DNA from: Cyanobium usitatum str. Tous
Lineage (GTDB): Bacteria > Cyanobacteriota > Cyanobacteriia > PCC-6307 > Cyanobiaceae
Direction of reading: 5' to 3'
DNA length: 64,000 nucleotides
Assembly (NCBI RefSeq): GCF_003011885.1
Contig: NZ_PXXO01000006.1
Span: 108,392 to 172,391, forward strand
Shown here in pieces: positions 12,296-21,359 of the stretch. A program made the translations under genes and the position numbers. The notes beneath the pieces are model-generated. The model searched no databases, had not been told where the DNA came from, and saw only the letters and a list, made by a program, of their open reading frames with translations. Within the stretch, counting starts at the first letter, position 1; each line of letters starts with the position of its first letter.

Positions 12296-12711
12296 GCCTG
12301 CGGGCCGACCTGAAAGTTGCAGCCCCGCTGGCGCAGCTCCTGATTCACCTGGGTCACCAGGTTTGCAGGTAGGTCGCTGGCCATTTCCTCGGCGGAGGTG
12401 TTGATCGAGGGGGACCCCTGTTCCAAGGCGCTGAGCAGGTCTGCCCATTGGTCGATCAGGTTGCGCTCGGCCATGGGACGCAGACCCTGCTCCTGCAGCA
12501 GGGTTGCGCAGCCTTCCCCGTTCCAAACGGCGTTGGGGCAGGTGGCATGGGGATGGTGTTGATAGGCCAGGCCCTGTTGCAAGGCCGTACTGGTGGGGGC
12601 ACCGTTCTGCTGGCGCAGGCCGGCATCGCTGAGTAGCCGGCCGCAATGCACGGCGGATATGCCGAAGATGCGGCCGAGGTCGGTGAGGCTCAACCAGAGG
12701 CTTGTAGTCAT
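12235..12711 (-). CDS. Conserved hypothetical, HTH-like N-terminus (158 aa)
   Basis: From the ATG at 12711 the protein starts MTTSLWLSLTDLGRIFGISA and continues CGRLLSDAGLR, a helix-turn-helix-like arrangement. A middle section has NGEGCATLLQEQG and a basic C-terminal tail follows. The upstream codons (to 12750) look non-coding, so I place the start at 12711. The last 61 bases overlap antisense with the DUF1269 gene; this tail is where the protein composition becomes arginine/serine-rich, so the conserved part may end earlier. DNA binding is inferred only from the N-terminal pattern. Confidence 0.6.
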   Translation of the reverse strand: MTTSLWLSLTDLGRIFGISAVHCGRLLSDAGLRQQNGAPTSTALQQGLAYQHHPHATCPNAVWNGEGCATLLQEQGLRPMAERNLIDQWADLLSALEQGSPSINTSAEEMASDLPANLVTQVNQELRQRGCNFQVGPQAQPKRRASACRRARSSSSRN

Positions 12712-12795
12712 GGCCAGGCTCCCTGGCGCAAGTGGCCCCATGCTGGACACCGCACTAGGCGCGTCAATCCGTCAACCGCGAATTGCTGTAAGCCG

Positions 12796-13428
12796 TTACT
12801 GAGTTTGTAAATCGTGACAAAGCTTGGCTGGGCCCAGCCAGTGCTCAAGGGCTGGTGAGAACACCTCCCGAATCACGGTGAGCTCCTTGCCCCCGCGGAA
12901 GAAGCGGTAGTGGCGACTCCAGAAGGGGCCCGCCAGGCCAAAGCGCTGCTCGAGCCAGGGAGCAGCAACAAGGGCCAGGCCATCTACCTCGCGGAACAGT
13001 TCAGCCCGTTTGGCCGTCAGGCTGCGCCAGATCGGCAGCTCCCGCTGCTGCAGGTAGGCGTCGGCCTGGCTTTGATTCCACCAGCTCTCTGCCCAGGCCA
13101 GGGTTTTGTCGCCGCAGCGCAGCCATACCTGGCGACGCAGCAGGGGACCATCGAGCTCCACGATTTCCGGGGGCGGTGGCGCGCCGGCACCGCCCCCGGC
13201 TGGCTCAGGCGCCATGGCGATCAGCTCGATCTCCACCGGTTTGCCCGTGAGCGACTCCAGGTGCCGGGTGGGGCTGCCGTCACCCAGTAGCAGCAGGCGC
13301 CAGGGGCCGCTCAGCAGACCATCGCCAGCGGCGGTGCTGCCATCGCTGAGGTTGAGCTGCCAGTGGGGTTTGGGGGATGGGAGCAGAGGAGAGGATTGCA
13401 GACGGTCCTTGCCATATGTCGGTGTCAT
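12796..13428 (-). CDS. Chorismate lyase, Ycf21-like
   Basis: This 210-residue protein matches the cyanobacterial/plastid chorismate lyase (DUF98, Ycf21) family: LTGKPVEIELI, LLRRQVWLRCG, WAESWWNQSQADAYLQQREL, PIWRSL, and the strongly conserved end FWSRHYRFFRGGKELTVIRE followed by VFSPALEHWLG. It is expected to convert chorismate to 4-hydroxybenzoate and pyruvate, the entry step to plastoquinone. The start is the ATG at 13428. A proline/glycine-rich linker (PEPAGGGAGAPPPPE) is a local insertion. It is monocistronic by spacing. Confidence 0.85.
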   Translation of the reverse strand: MTPTYGKDRLQSSPLLPSPKPHWQLNLSDGSTAAGDGLLSGPWRLLLLGDGSPTRHLESLTGKPVEIELIAMAPEPAGGGAGAPPPPEIVELDGPLLRRQVWLRCGDKTLAWAESWWNQSQADAYLQQRELPIWRSLTAKRAELFREVDGLALVAAPWLEQRFGLAGPFWSRHYRFFRGGKELTVIREVFSPALEHWLGPAKLCHDLQTQ

Positions 13429-13634
13429 TTCCGAATTCTGGCCAGCGGTGTCATCCAGCTGCGTTGGTTGGTGCCGATAGGGACGTCAGATTGGGCTGAG
13501 TTAAATCAAGCAGACTTCATTTCGATCTGATCAGCTCTCTCAGGGCGGTCGCGGATTCGTGTGAATTTGGGAGAGAAGGGGTCCAGGCTTCCTTCAAGCT
13601 GCTTGGGGCAATGTTGGGACTCCTGAGCCGCCAA

Positions 13635-14345
13635 TCACAAATCCTTAGTACGCCTAAATAGGATATCTAAATAATTGACTCCATAGGGCTTGTCGCCGAT
13701 ATTAATTACGGAGTCACATTCAAATCCCATTGCGAGAAGACTGCTAATCAATTCACTTGCATTGTATGTATCAATTCCTTTTAGGCGGGTTTCGACGATG
13801 ATCCAACGCAGTCGTTTGTTGCTAATAAGATTTTGGCTGCCCTTTAAAACACCAAGTTCGAATCCTTCTGTGTCGATTTTCAAGAGAATTAATTCACCAG
13901 ATTCTTGATTATTGGCCGTAATTTTTGGCAATAGGTCATCCAAGGTTTTGACTGGAACCAGTATTTTGTCTGCATCTTTGAATTTGTCCCAATCGCGAAA
14001 TAGGAATGATGATGCCTTTTTGGCATCATACAAGTGCAATTCAGTGTTCGCGGGTCCAGCCCCTACCGGAAGCAACTCTCCTTGAACTTTGGCGAGAAGC
14101 CTGTTGCGGATAAAAGAGTGATATCTGGGATTTGGCTCTACTAGATAATAATATGAATCAGGATAATTATTAATTAAAAAATCCGTTCCAGATGCTACTC
14201 CAACGTCAATAATAATCGCCGGATTGAGTTTTTTAAGGATGGACCCGGTTGGAATCCTGTGCATTATGTTGAGCTCAAAAAGTGACAGAATGGGCTGCAA
14301 CAACATCTTCATCTTTTTGGATATGTGCCACGACTTTTTTGCCAT
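13635..14345 (-). CDS. FkbM family methyltransferase
   Basis: The protein has 236 residues. The SAM-binding region reads AIIIDVGVASGTDFLINNYP, then YYYLVEPNPRYHSFI. The family's acidic motif follows in LLKIDTEGFELGVLKGSQ, with WIIVETRLKG downstream. FkbM enzymes are O-methyltransferases, often for sugars of surface glycans or secondary metabolites; the substrate here is unknown. Base composition is clearly AT-rich and rare A/T-ending codons are common compared with the flanking GC-rich genes, which signals acquisition. It is the downstream-most gene of the glycan-like cluster, separated from the sulfotransferase by a 411-base gap. Confidence 0.85.
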   Translation of the reverse strand: MAKKSWHISKKMKMLLQPILSLFELNIMHRIPTGSILKKLNPAIIIDVGVASGTDFLINNYPDSYYYLVEPNPRYHSFIRNRLLAKVQGELLPVGAGPANTELHLYDAKKASSFLFRDWDKFKDADKILVPVKTLDDLLPKITANNQESGELILLKIDTEGFELGVLKGSQNLISNKRLRWIIVETRLKGIDTYNASELISSLLAMGFECDSVINIGDKPYGVNYLDILFRRTKDL

Positions 14346-14468
14346 CTGTACTTAGTTGGCGTTCTTGAATGATCAGATTAGGCTAGCCTATCTTTGTGCA
14401 TGCAGCGCGATGATCATATGAATTCTTCGGGGGTATCCCGCCAAGTGCTGTCACTGCCGGTGCTCTAA

Positions 14469-14627
14469 TCCCCCTTAAGCGCCTTTCGCCATGAGCGCAC
14501 CGCTGAGCGCAGGGATCACCGCAACGGCACGCGTGATTGTCTGTTGGCCGCACCGAGCGCTTTTGACCGTGATGATGGAGGCCCTATGTCTTCGCCTTAT
14601 CTACCGCTTCGGAGAAAGGCTCGTTGA
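14469..14627 (+). mobile_element. Remnant of an IS256-type transposase
   Basis: The gap 14346-14756 holds no intact gene. On the plus strand, a frame open from 14469 to 14627 with no start contains ERTAERRDHRNGTRD. This resembles the N-terminal ERTxER(K/R)xxRNGxR block of IS256/mutator-family transposases. The match then fades and the frame stops, and no inverted repeats or other transposase parts were found. I read it as a scrap left by an old insertion; the short length limits confidence. The rest of the gap is AT-rich with no recognisable feature. Confidence 0.4.
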
Positions 14628-14756
14628 TGAAAGTCAGGATGTTCTAACGACTCTTATGGCGGAGATGGGCAGCAATTTATCTATCACTTTTCGCTTAATT
14701 AAAGTAATTAATATTTTTTAGGCTTGCGAAGATTAGGGCGAATTGACCATTCCAGA

Positions 14757-15551
14757 TTATTTTAGGGATAGTGCAGTATCGCTCTGATATCCAAGGGCGA
14801 GAGCCAGGTTGCGACACGACATCCACACCTTTGAAGCCTCATTATCCGAAAGATGTGTGCGATAGCTGCCGATAGCATTGAATAATGGTTGATTAATTTG
14901 GTAATCTCGATATTCATTATGTGTAGCGCTTGCCCCGTATTCGGATTCATTAAGAGGTGGCTCTGGATGCTCATGTCCTGTCGATGTGCCATCTACAGTT
15001 CCTGAGTACCAACTCAAAGGCTGGCGGTGAAAGTCAAGCTGTGAATCTTCAAAATTAAAGCCCAAGAAGACCATTACTTCTGATAATGTCTCTCGGGTGT
15101 TTGTTACAAGGTTTTCATAAAGTACAATCTTGCATTGTGGATTTCTTGACCAATAAAGGGCACGTCTGTTGTCGGCTTTCCAACGTGCTAGCGATTTTTC
15201 AAGATTTTCGTAGCGACGTTTCATGGAGCCGACTGCATCTTTAGGGTTTCTTGAAATCAAAACTATTTTCGTAGAGGGTGCGCAATCCAAGATAAATCTA
15301 ATGCTTCGGATATGTTTAGGGGTTTTTTCTACCCATTTTTCCGCACCACTTTCAATGACTTTTTGCTCAAAGGTTTTAATGCCTGCGGCGTACCATGTGT
15401 AGCTTCCCCTTCTTGCAATACCAGTCTCTCCCGGTATGGCATGGATTCGTGAATGGGCTCCAATTAGGCGAGTTAAAATGGATGTGCCCGAATGCCCACA
15501 GCCACATACATGTATCCCGCCTTGGAGTTTAGGACGCAAAAATCTACGCAT
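14757..15551 (-). CDS. Sulfotransferase family protein
   Basis: The protein has 264 residues. The 5'-phosphosulfate-binding loop is CGCGHSGTSILTRLIG near residue 17, and the 3'-phosphate-binding region is IVLISRNPKDAVGSMKRRY. FLGFNFEDSQLDFHRQPLSW supports a carbohydrate- or protein-type sulfotransferase using PAPS. The acceptor is unknown; the neighbouring glycosyltransferase-like gene suggests a glycan. It follows that gene by four bases and so is likely cotranscribed. The DNA is AT-rich like the rest of this insert. Confidence 0.85.
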   Translation of the reverse strand: MRRFLRPKLQGGIHVCGCGHSGTSILTRLIGAHSRIHAIPGETGIARRGSYTWYAAGIKTFEQKVIESGAEKWVEKTPKHIRSIRFILDCAPSTKIVLISRNPKDAVGSMKRRYENLEKSLARWKADNRRALYWSRNPQCKIVLYENLVTNTRETLSEVMVFLGFNFEDSQLDFHRQPLSWYSGTVDGTSTGHEHPEPPLNESEYGASATHNEYRDYQINQPLFNAIGSYRTHLSDNEASKVWMSCRNLALALGYQSDTALSLK

Positions 15552-15555
15552 ATAA

Positions 15556-16392
15556 TTAATTATTTGTGGAATTATCCTCTATGTCTATATCGCTCCATAG
15601 GGTCTTAATCCATGATATTGGCATAATGAATTTTCTTAAAAGAGCTGGGTTTTTTTCACGCCAAACACGACTCAGGTGAGCCCGGCGTCCTTGATATTGT
15701 GGCGAGTCGGTAGTCCATTTCCCAACCATGGCTTCTGCAGGATTGGGGCCACCTGGAAACGTAATAATTTTACAGCCTTTTGGAATCCTGGCTGCTTTGA
15801 ATAGCCTCCATGGCATTGGCCCAAGGCAATGAAGTCTAAAATGTCGCGTCCAGCCCCTAGGCCAAAATTTTAGAAATTTTTTAGTGCTATGCGTGATGTA
15901 ATGTTGTTCAAACTGAAAGCGGTCCGCAATAGCTTGTGAGTCTTTTTGAAAGATTGCCAGGATATCGGAGTGCGCACCGATTGTAAATCGAAAGACCGAT
16001 GTTTGGCCTAGCCTGCTCAGTGGGCGAGCCCAATTTCTTTCCAGAATAATATCCTCTGGATTGCCAAAATTGAAATAGCAATCAATATTGTCAATTATGA
16101 TGCTGTCAAGATCGAGAAATAAGACAGTCCCATTTAGGTGTTGCTCAATTTCTTTGCCCCAAAGGGCAACTTTTTTCCATTTTCCACGGGTCTTTGTGGG
16201 GGGGGCGCAGCCAAGTTCAGGAATGGGATAGCTGAGGATCGCGGGATCGAGTCCGCTGCTGTCATCTGTTAAGCAGGCGAAGCTGAATTCGCCCGTCACG
16301 TGTGTTTTGGCGCCAGCATATAGTCGATTAACATATTCAGGGCCATACTTGTCGCCCCACTTCATGCAAACGAGAATCTTTGGGCTATTCAT
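15556..16392 (-). CDS. Glycosyltransferase-like protein (GT-A type DxD)
   Basis: From the ATG at 16392 (a GTG is one codon earlier) the protein has 278 residues. KILVCMKWGDKYGPEYVNRL and FACLTDDSSGLDP are followed by a DxD metal motif in TVLFLDLDSIIIDNID. TFPGGPNPAEAM and the tryptophan-rich end are typical of a small cyanobacterial and phage glycosyltransferase-like group. It probably transfers a sugar to a surface glycan, with donor and acceptor unknown. It leads the pair with the sulfotransferase. Its start overlaps the end of a broken sulfotransferase by eight bases. Confidence 0.75.
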   Translation of the reverse strand: MNSPKILVCMKWGDKYGPEYVNRLYAGAKTHVTGEFSFACLTDDSSGLDPAILSYPIPELGCAPPTKTRGKWKKVALWGKEIEQHLNGTVLFLDLDSIIIDNIDCYFNFGNPEDIILERNWARPLSRLGQTSVFRFTIGAHSDILAIFQKDSQAIADRFQFEQHYITHSTKKFLKFWPRGWTRHFRLHCLGPMPWRLFKAARIPKGCKIITFPGGPNPAEAMVGKWTTDSPQYQGRRAHLSRVWREKNPALLRKFIMPISWIKTLWSDIDIEDNSTNN

Positions 16393-16765
16393 CACTAGTT
16401 GCAGCGTTGTGACTGGATCCGGTTAGGGCCTTGTAATTAAATTTAGCAAATCCTTGGTGGTAAATTGAATGCACTCGTTGATGCATGGCCTTATTTTGCT
16501 TGCGCGTTCGCCAATGGTAAGCCCTTGTCATGCGATCAAAGGGATTTCGCTCAATGCTAATTTTCATATATTTGCCCCCAGGCTTGATCAAGCTTTGCAC
16601 TTGATTTCTTGCGCAGGTATATGGCTGTCGAATTTCATTTTAGTTTTTCTTTTGAGATAAGATTTCAGGCGTTCACCGGCGACAAGCGAGGAAGCAGCCC
16701 ATGTGCTTGTTAGGATAGGCAACCCTAGCTCGCGCCTGGTTGATTCATCATCTGAGGGCCAGGGC
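16385..16765 (-). pseudogene. Broken sulfotransferase fragment
   Basis: Two minus frames combine into a sulfotransferase-like segment. From about 16760, one frame reads SDDESTRRELGLPILTSTW, then GERLKSYL and KFDSHIPAQEIK, and stops near 16606. The other frame, 16600-16385, continues GGKYMKISIERNPFDRMTRA and YHWRTRKQN. The pattern SHIPAQEIK, gap, KISIERNPFDR, YHW is that of Sulfotransfer_2 proteins (RNPxDR loop). The N-terminal PAPS loop and the C-terminus are both missing, and a frameshift divides the rest, so it cannot be active. It is probably a relic of the same surface-glycan cluster. Confidence 0.6.
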
Positions 16766-16857
16766 TATTTCGGGAAAGTGGTGTTATGATGTCTTGTTTT
16801 GAAAGAAATGCGGATAAGGCAATTTCAGGTGAAGTCACTGCCGTTTTCTGATTTTTT

Positions 16858-16910
16858 AGGAGGATAAATTTGTGCTGATGAGATATGAGTATTTTGCTTA
16901 TGAAGTCTGA
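16858..16910 (+). other. Strong Shine-Dalgarno with a 12-codon mini-ORF
   Basis: AGGAGG at 16858-16863 is followed, eight bases on, by a GTG at 16872 and a 12-codon frame ending at 16910 (MLMRYEYFAYEV). Such a perfect ribosome binding site is rare in this window. It may be the 5' relic of a deleted gene or a leader peptide. The gene downstream (16923-17840) is convergent, so regulation by attenuation of that gene is not possible. Confidence 0.3.
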
Positions 16911-16922
16911 TCTTGGGATGGT

Positions 16923-17840
16923 TTAAAAGCCACTGCTAATGCTGATGCGGCGCTGCTCGCCGCCCTTCTCAATGACCGCTGTATCACCACTGGCTGAGCG
17001 CAAGCGCCAGCCGCTGCTGCCGATACTCTCGCCCACGGCGGCGCTGGTAGAGCTACCGCCCAGCTGGAAGATTGCTGAGCCGCTTTGCCCGGGCACCTGC
17101 ACCACTCCCACGAGCTGGGGAGCGTTGCCACCACCGCCACTATTGCCACCCCGACTATTACCAGCACCACTCGAGGCGTTGCCCCCAGGGGTGCTCGCTG
17201 AGCCGGTGGCAGCGGGTGCCGGACTGGTGATGCGGCTGTTGATGGGCACTTTGAGTACGTCGGCTGCTGGGGAGCTGCTGGCTGGCAGGGTTGCCAGCTC
17301 TTCCATCCAGGGTTCGCCTGGAGGCGGTGGGGGCAGCTCTCCGTCTTCCCCTGCCCCAACTGCCGCGGCTGCCTGGGCGGGCTCGTTTGCTTGGGCTGGG
17401 GTTGTGCCGGGCCCCATGGTGCGCAGCCGCTCGATCAGCAGCATGTTGCGCTCCTGGCGGATGGCCTGCTGGCTCTGGTTCCAGAGGCCGAGCACGGCCA
17501 GGGCCATGCCTGCCACCACCATCACCGTCACACTGGCTCCTGCCAGTAGCAGGCTGGGCTGGCGGCCAACCTGATCCGCAAGCCGCTGCAGGGCGCTGCC
17601 TGCCCTGGGTGGGCGGCGCTTTGCTGAGGCCTGCTTTGGTTTGGAAGTTGGTTGTTTGGCTGGGGGTGGCGGCAGATCATGCAGCTCTACGGGGATGCTG
17701 CCGGCATTGGAAATTGCTGCGGGCGTGTCGCAGACCTCCACCTCAATCGGCTTTTCGGGCTCGAACACCCGATTGAGCACCTGCTCTGCCTTGAGTTCCC
17801 AGTAGGCCCGGGAGGTAGGTATGCCTCGTACCGGACTCAC
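16923..17840 (-). CDS. Membrane protein with PilP/GspC-like C-terminal domain
   Basis: This 305-residue protein starts at a GTG (17840). Residues 1-55 are a conserved-looking cytoplasmic region (SRAYWELKAEQVLNRVFEP). One transmembrane helix lies near 100-125 (ASVTVMVVAGMALAVLGLW). A long Pro/Ala/Gly/Ser linker with a Gly/Asn-rich tract leads to a final small beta domain: NAPQLVGVVQVPGQSGSAIF, VGESIGSSGWRL, RRISISSGF. That last pattern resembles the PilP/GspC homology region of pilus and type II secretion assemblies. A role in type IV pilus function is inferred. It is the last gene of the minus-strand run from rplI. Confidence 0.6.
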   Translation of the reverse strand: MSPVRGIPTSRAYWELKAEQVLNRVFEPEKPIEVEVCDTPAAISNAGSIPVELHDLPPPPAKQPTSKPKQASAKRRPPRAGSALQRLADQVGRQPSLLLAGASVTVMVVAGMALAVLGLWNQSQQAIRQERNMLLIERLRTMGPGTTPAQANEPAQAAAAVGAGEDGELPPPPPGEPWMEELATLPASSSPAADVLKVPINSRITSPAPAATGSASTPGGNASSGAGNSRGGNSGGGGNAPQLVGVVQVPGQSGSAIFQLGGSSTSAAVGESIGSSGWRLRSASGDTAVIEKGGEQRRISISSGF

Positions 17841-17853
17841 CTGCTGCTACCCC

Positions 17854-19799
17854 TTATCTAGTGGGGTCAAGATTAACGGCCCTTTGCAGACTTGACGAGG
17901 TTTGGCGTTTGCGTAGCTCCAGCCAGAGCAGCAGGGCCGTGACGTCGGCAGGACTAACCCCGGGGATGCGGGCGGCCTGGCCCAGGCTGAGGGGTTGGAT
18001 TGAATTGAGTTTCTCGCGGGCTTCCTTTGAAAGGGTGGCAATGGTGGCGTAATCCACGTCTGCTGGTAAGGCCCGGTGCTCCTGCTTTTTCACCTGGTCG
18101 ATCTGCTGCTGCTGGCGGGCCAGGTAGCCGCTGTATTTGATGTCGATCTCAGCGCCCTCACGGACGTCGCTTGGCAACTCCACCGGCGCCAGGCCCAGGC
18201 GCACCAGATCGCTGCTGTGGAAGCCGGAGCGGCGCAGCAGGTCGGCCAAGGTTATCGATCCCTTGATGGGGGCTTGGGTCTGGGCCTCCACGGCGGCGGC
18301 AGCCGGTTCGCTGCCCTTGAGGCGCACCGATTCCAGGCGCTGTTTTTCGGCGCTGATGGCTTGTTGTTTGGCGTTGTAGATGGCCCAGCGCCGCTCGTCG
18401 ATCAGGCCCAGCTCCCGCCCTAGGGGGGTGAGGCGTCGGTCGGCGTTGTCGCCCCGCAGCACCAGCCGGTATTCACTGCGGCTGGTAAGTACGCGGTAGG
18501 GCTCGCGCAGATCCTTGCTGATCAGGTCATCGATCATGGTGCCGATGTAGCTGCCCTCCCTGGGGAAGTGCACCGGCTCTTGGTCCCGCACCAGGCGGGC
18601 GGCGTTGAGGCCAGCCACTAGGCCCTGGGCCGCGGCTTCCTCGTAGCCGGTGGTGCCGTTGAGCTGGCCGGCGCAAAACAGCCCGGCTACCCGCTTGGTT
18701 TCCAGCGACGGCTTGAGCTGGGTGGCGGGCAGGTAGTCGTAGTCGACGGCGTAGGCGGGCCGCAGCATCACGCATTGCTCCAGGCCCGGCAGGGTGCGCA
18801 GCAGTTCGAGCTGCAGCCGCTCCGGCAGGCCGGTGGAGAAGCCCTGCACGTAGATCTCAGGCGTGTCGCGGCCCTCGGGTTCGAGAAAGATCTGGTGGCT
18901 TTCCTTCTCGGCGAAGCGCACGATTTTGTCTTCTATTGAGGGGCAGTAGCGGGGCCCCTTGCTGTCGATGAAGCCGCCGTAGATCGGCGTCAGGTGCAGG
19001 TTGTCGCGGATCAGCTGGTGGGTGGCGGCCGTGGTGCGGGTCATGTGGCAGCTCATCTGCTCGCCGCTCACCCAGGAGGCCGGATCAAAGGAGAAGAAGC
19101 GATCTACGGCATCGCTTGGCTGCTCTTCGAGTTGGTCGAGGGCGATGCTGCGCCGGTCTACCCGGGCTGGGGTGCCAGTTTTGAGCCGGCCCATCTGGAA
19201 GCCCAGCGCCTCGAGGGCTTCGCTGAGGCCAACGGCGGCCTGCTCTCCTGCCCGGCCGGCGCTCATCGACTGGCTGCCCACCCAGATCTGCCCGCCCAGG
19301 AAGGTGCCGGTGGTGAGGATTACGGCGGCGGCGCCGTAGCTGCTGCCGAAGTAGGTGCTGATGCCGCTGATGCGGGCGTCCTCGCCGGGGGTGCCCTCCA
19401 CCACCAGCCCGGTCACCATCGCTTCGCGCAGGGCCAGGTTTGGCGTGTGCTGGAGCAGCTGCAGCATCTGGCGGGCGTACTGGCGTTTGTCGGTCTGGGC
19501 ACGCAGGGCCCACACAGCGGGGCCGCGGCTGGCATTGAGCACCCGCTTCTGCAGGGCTGTGGCATCGGCCAGCCGGCCGATCACCCCTCCGAGGGCATCC
19601 ACCTCATGCACCAGCTGGCTCTTGGCCGGACCGCCCACCGCCGGGTTGCAGGGCTGCCAGGCGATGCGATCGAGGTTGAGTGAAAACAGGGCCGTGTTTA
19701 GCCCCAGCCGAGCGGCGGTTATGGCGGCCTCACAGCCGGCGTGGCCGCCGCCCACCGCGATCAGATGAAAGTGTTCGTTGGGGCAACGGGTGTATTCAT
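17854..19799 (-). CDS. mnmG: tRNA uridine-5-carboxymethylaminomethyl modification enzyme MnmG (one-base frameshift near start)
   Basis: MnmG with MnmE modifies U34 of certain tRNAs, using FAD. The frame from 19755 downward reads [17 protein letters not shown] (FAD loop), [52 protein letters not shown] and the C-terminal helical domain. The only ATG with a good ribosome binding site (AGGA, seven bases upstream) is at 19799, but it is out of frame with the FAD domain. Adding one base in the G4 run at 19780-19783 yields [20 protein letters not shown], exactly the family N-terminus (648 aa). As written, only a GTG at 19755 is in frame, losing the first beta-strand. A sequencing error is likely. 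Confidence 0.93.
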
Positions 19800-19808
19800 G
19801 ATCGAATC

Positions 19809-21356
19809 CTAGGAATCGGTGCCGGAGGGCTTGTGGTGTTGCCGATCCGGCAGCTCGATCCAGGCGTATTGAATGGCATAGGGCTCATCAGGGTGCCAGT
19901 GAGACGGCAGGGTCAATCTCTGCCAGTTGACCCGTGGCTTCTGCAGATTTGGGCTGCCCGGTGGCGTGGGGTCCAGAACGCGGGCCAGCAGGGGGGCGAT
20001 TGACTCGGTCTTGTCCCGACGGTCGATCAGCACCAGCAGGCGGCTGCCCGGCGTGGGCGCTTGGATCCGTAGCGGGGCCCCCGGTTTCAGGGCGAGGGGG
20101 GTGAGCACCGGTATCTCCGGCAGTGTCTTGCGGGCGTTGCCGCCAATCAACCCATTGCTGGCCAGGACCAGATCGGGTACGCCGTGGCGCTGTTGGATCT
20201 CAGTCAGGAGCTGGGGTATAGGGTAGTTGGGGCGGCTGGTCTTGCCGGTGAGAGCTGCCAGGGCTGTCCGCCCTGGCAGCAGAAGGGCTGCGCTGCCAGC
20301 AGCTGTGACCCCCACCCGGATCGCCCAGCGCAGGCGGTTGGCCGGCAATGGACTAACCAGGCTGGCGGCACTCACCGGCACGGCGAAGAGCAGGGTCTGA
20401 TACCAACGGTCCTTGATGCGAGTGGCGCCGCTGGCGAGTACCACCACAAGCAGCACGGCCACCACCACCAGGGGCAACCGTTGCAGCAAAGCCTGCTCCG
20501 GAGCCCGGGCCGCCGGCGCCAGATGGAGGTTGGCTCTGTCGGGCCAGAGCAGGGCCAGTGTGGCGATCCAGAAGGGTGTAAGAAAGGCGATGCCGGCCGC
20601 TAGGGCGCTGAACAGTCCGCTGCCCGGCAGGGCGTCCCGTGGGCGGGTTTTGGCCATGCTGCTCAGGGCTAGATCGCTGTGGCTGAGCACCCAGTTCAGG
20701 TGGGGGGCCAGCAGCAGGCCTGCCGTGAGGATGGCTAGCAGCAGCTGGGGTCGGGCTAGGGCCTGACGGCAGCGGGGAATGGTGAGGGCCGTGAGAAGCA
20801 AGCCCGCGTCGAAGATGGCCACGTTGTACTTGCTCAGCAGACCCGCAGCCACGGCCAGGCCAAGCAGCGCGTGGTTGCCCCAGTTGGGCCTTTGGGTGAC
20901 GCGCAGTAGCTGCAGCAGGGTGCAAGCCGCCATGGTGGTGGCCAGCACGGAGTGGGTGAGGTCGCGCTGGGCTTCCCAGATGAGTTGGGGGATCAGCGCC
21001 AGACCACACACCACCAGTAGCTGCTGATCGCGGCGGAAGTTGAGCTGCTGGCCTATCCGTAGCACCGCCGCCACGAGCAGGCTCAGCAGCATCACCTTGA
21101 GCCCACGCAGGGGCCACAGGGCTGGCCCCGTGATCAGAAACACCAGCCTCACCAGATAGGTGTACAGCGGTGGCTGGGGCCCGTAGCCCAGACTCCAGCT
21201 CTGGGACAGCAGTAGTTGTTCGGCCTGGTCCAGGTCGGCCGTGGCTGACACCAGGCCCTGGCTGATCGCATTGAATAGCAGGTAGAGGCTGATGCCAAGC
21301 CATAGTCGCAGCGTGAAGCTGCCCATCCAGGCGTTGTTGGGGGGGGCAGGCGTCAC
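19809..21356 (-). CDS. Glycosyltransferase family 39 (ArnT/PMT-like) membrane protein
   Basis: The protein has 515 residues with about ten hydrophobic segments. The N-terminal part has the GT39 hallmarks: an acidic site in [18 protein letters not shown], then [17 protein letters not shown] and [31 protein letters not shown] continues the PMT_2 domain, and a C-terminal soluble domain follows. Such enzymes transfer a sugar from a polyprenyl phosphate to lipid or protein outside the membrane; the acceptor is unknown. The GTG start at 21356 is four bases after the dnaB stop, and its stop is nine bases before mnmG, so the three genes form one transcription unit. Confidence 0.8.
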   Translation of the reverse strand: MTPAPPNNAWMGSFTLRLWLGISLYLLFNAISQGLVSATADLDQAEQLLLSQSWSLGYGPQPPLYTYLVRLVFLITGPALWPLRGLKVMLLSLLVAAVLRIGQQLNFRRDQQLLVVCGLALIPQLIWEAQRDLTHSVLATTMAACTLLQLLRVTQRPNWGNHALLGLAVAAGLLSKYNVAIFDAGLLLTALTIPRCRQALARPQLLLAILTAGLLLAPHLNWVLSHSDLALSSMAKTRPRDALPGSGLFSALAAGIAFLTPFWIATLALLWPDRANLHLAPAARAPEQALLQRLPLVVVAVLLVVVLASGATRIKDRWYQTLLFAVPVSAASLVSPLPANRLRWAIRVGVTAAGSAALLLPGRTALAALTGKTSRPNYPIPQLLTEIQQRHGVPDLVLASNGLIGGNARKTLPEIPVLTPLALKPGAPLRIQAPTPGSRLLVLIDRRDKTESIAPLLARVLDPTPPGSPNLQKPRVNWQRLTLPSHWHPDEPYAIQYAWIELPDRQHHKPSGTDS

Positions 21357-21359
21357 GGA

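Noticed and set aside
13520..13600. tRNA-like sequence around the GC-rich stretch with GGATTCGTG
   Set aside because: No acceptor stem or cloverleaf could be formed; no tRNA gene was identified in the window.
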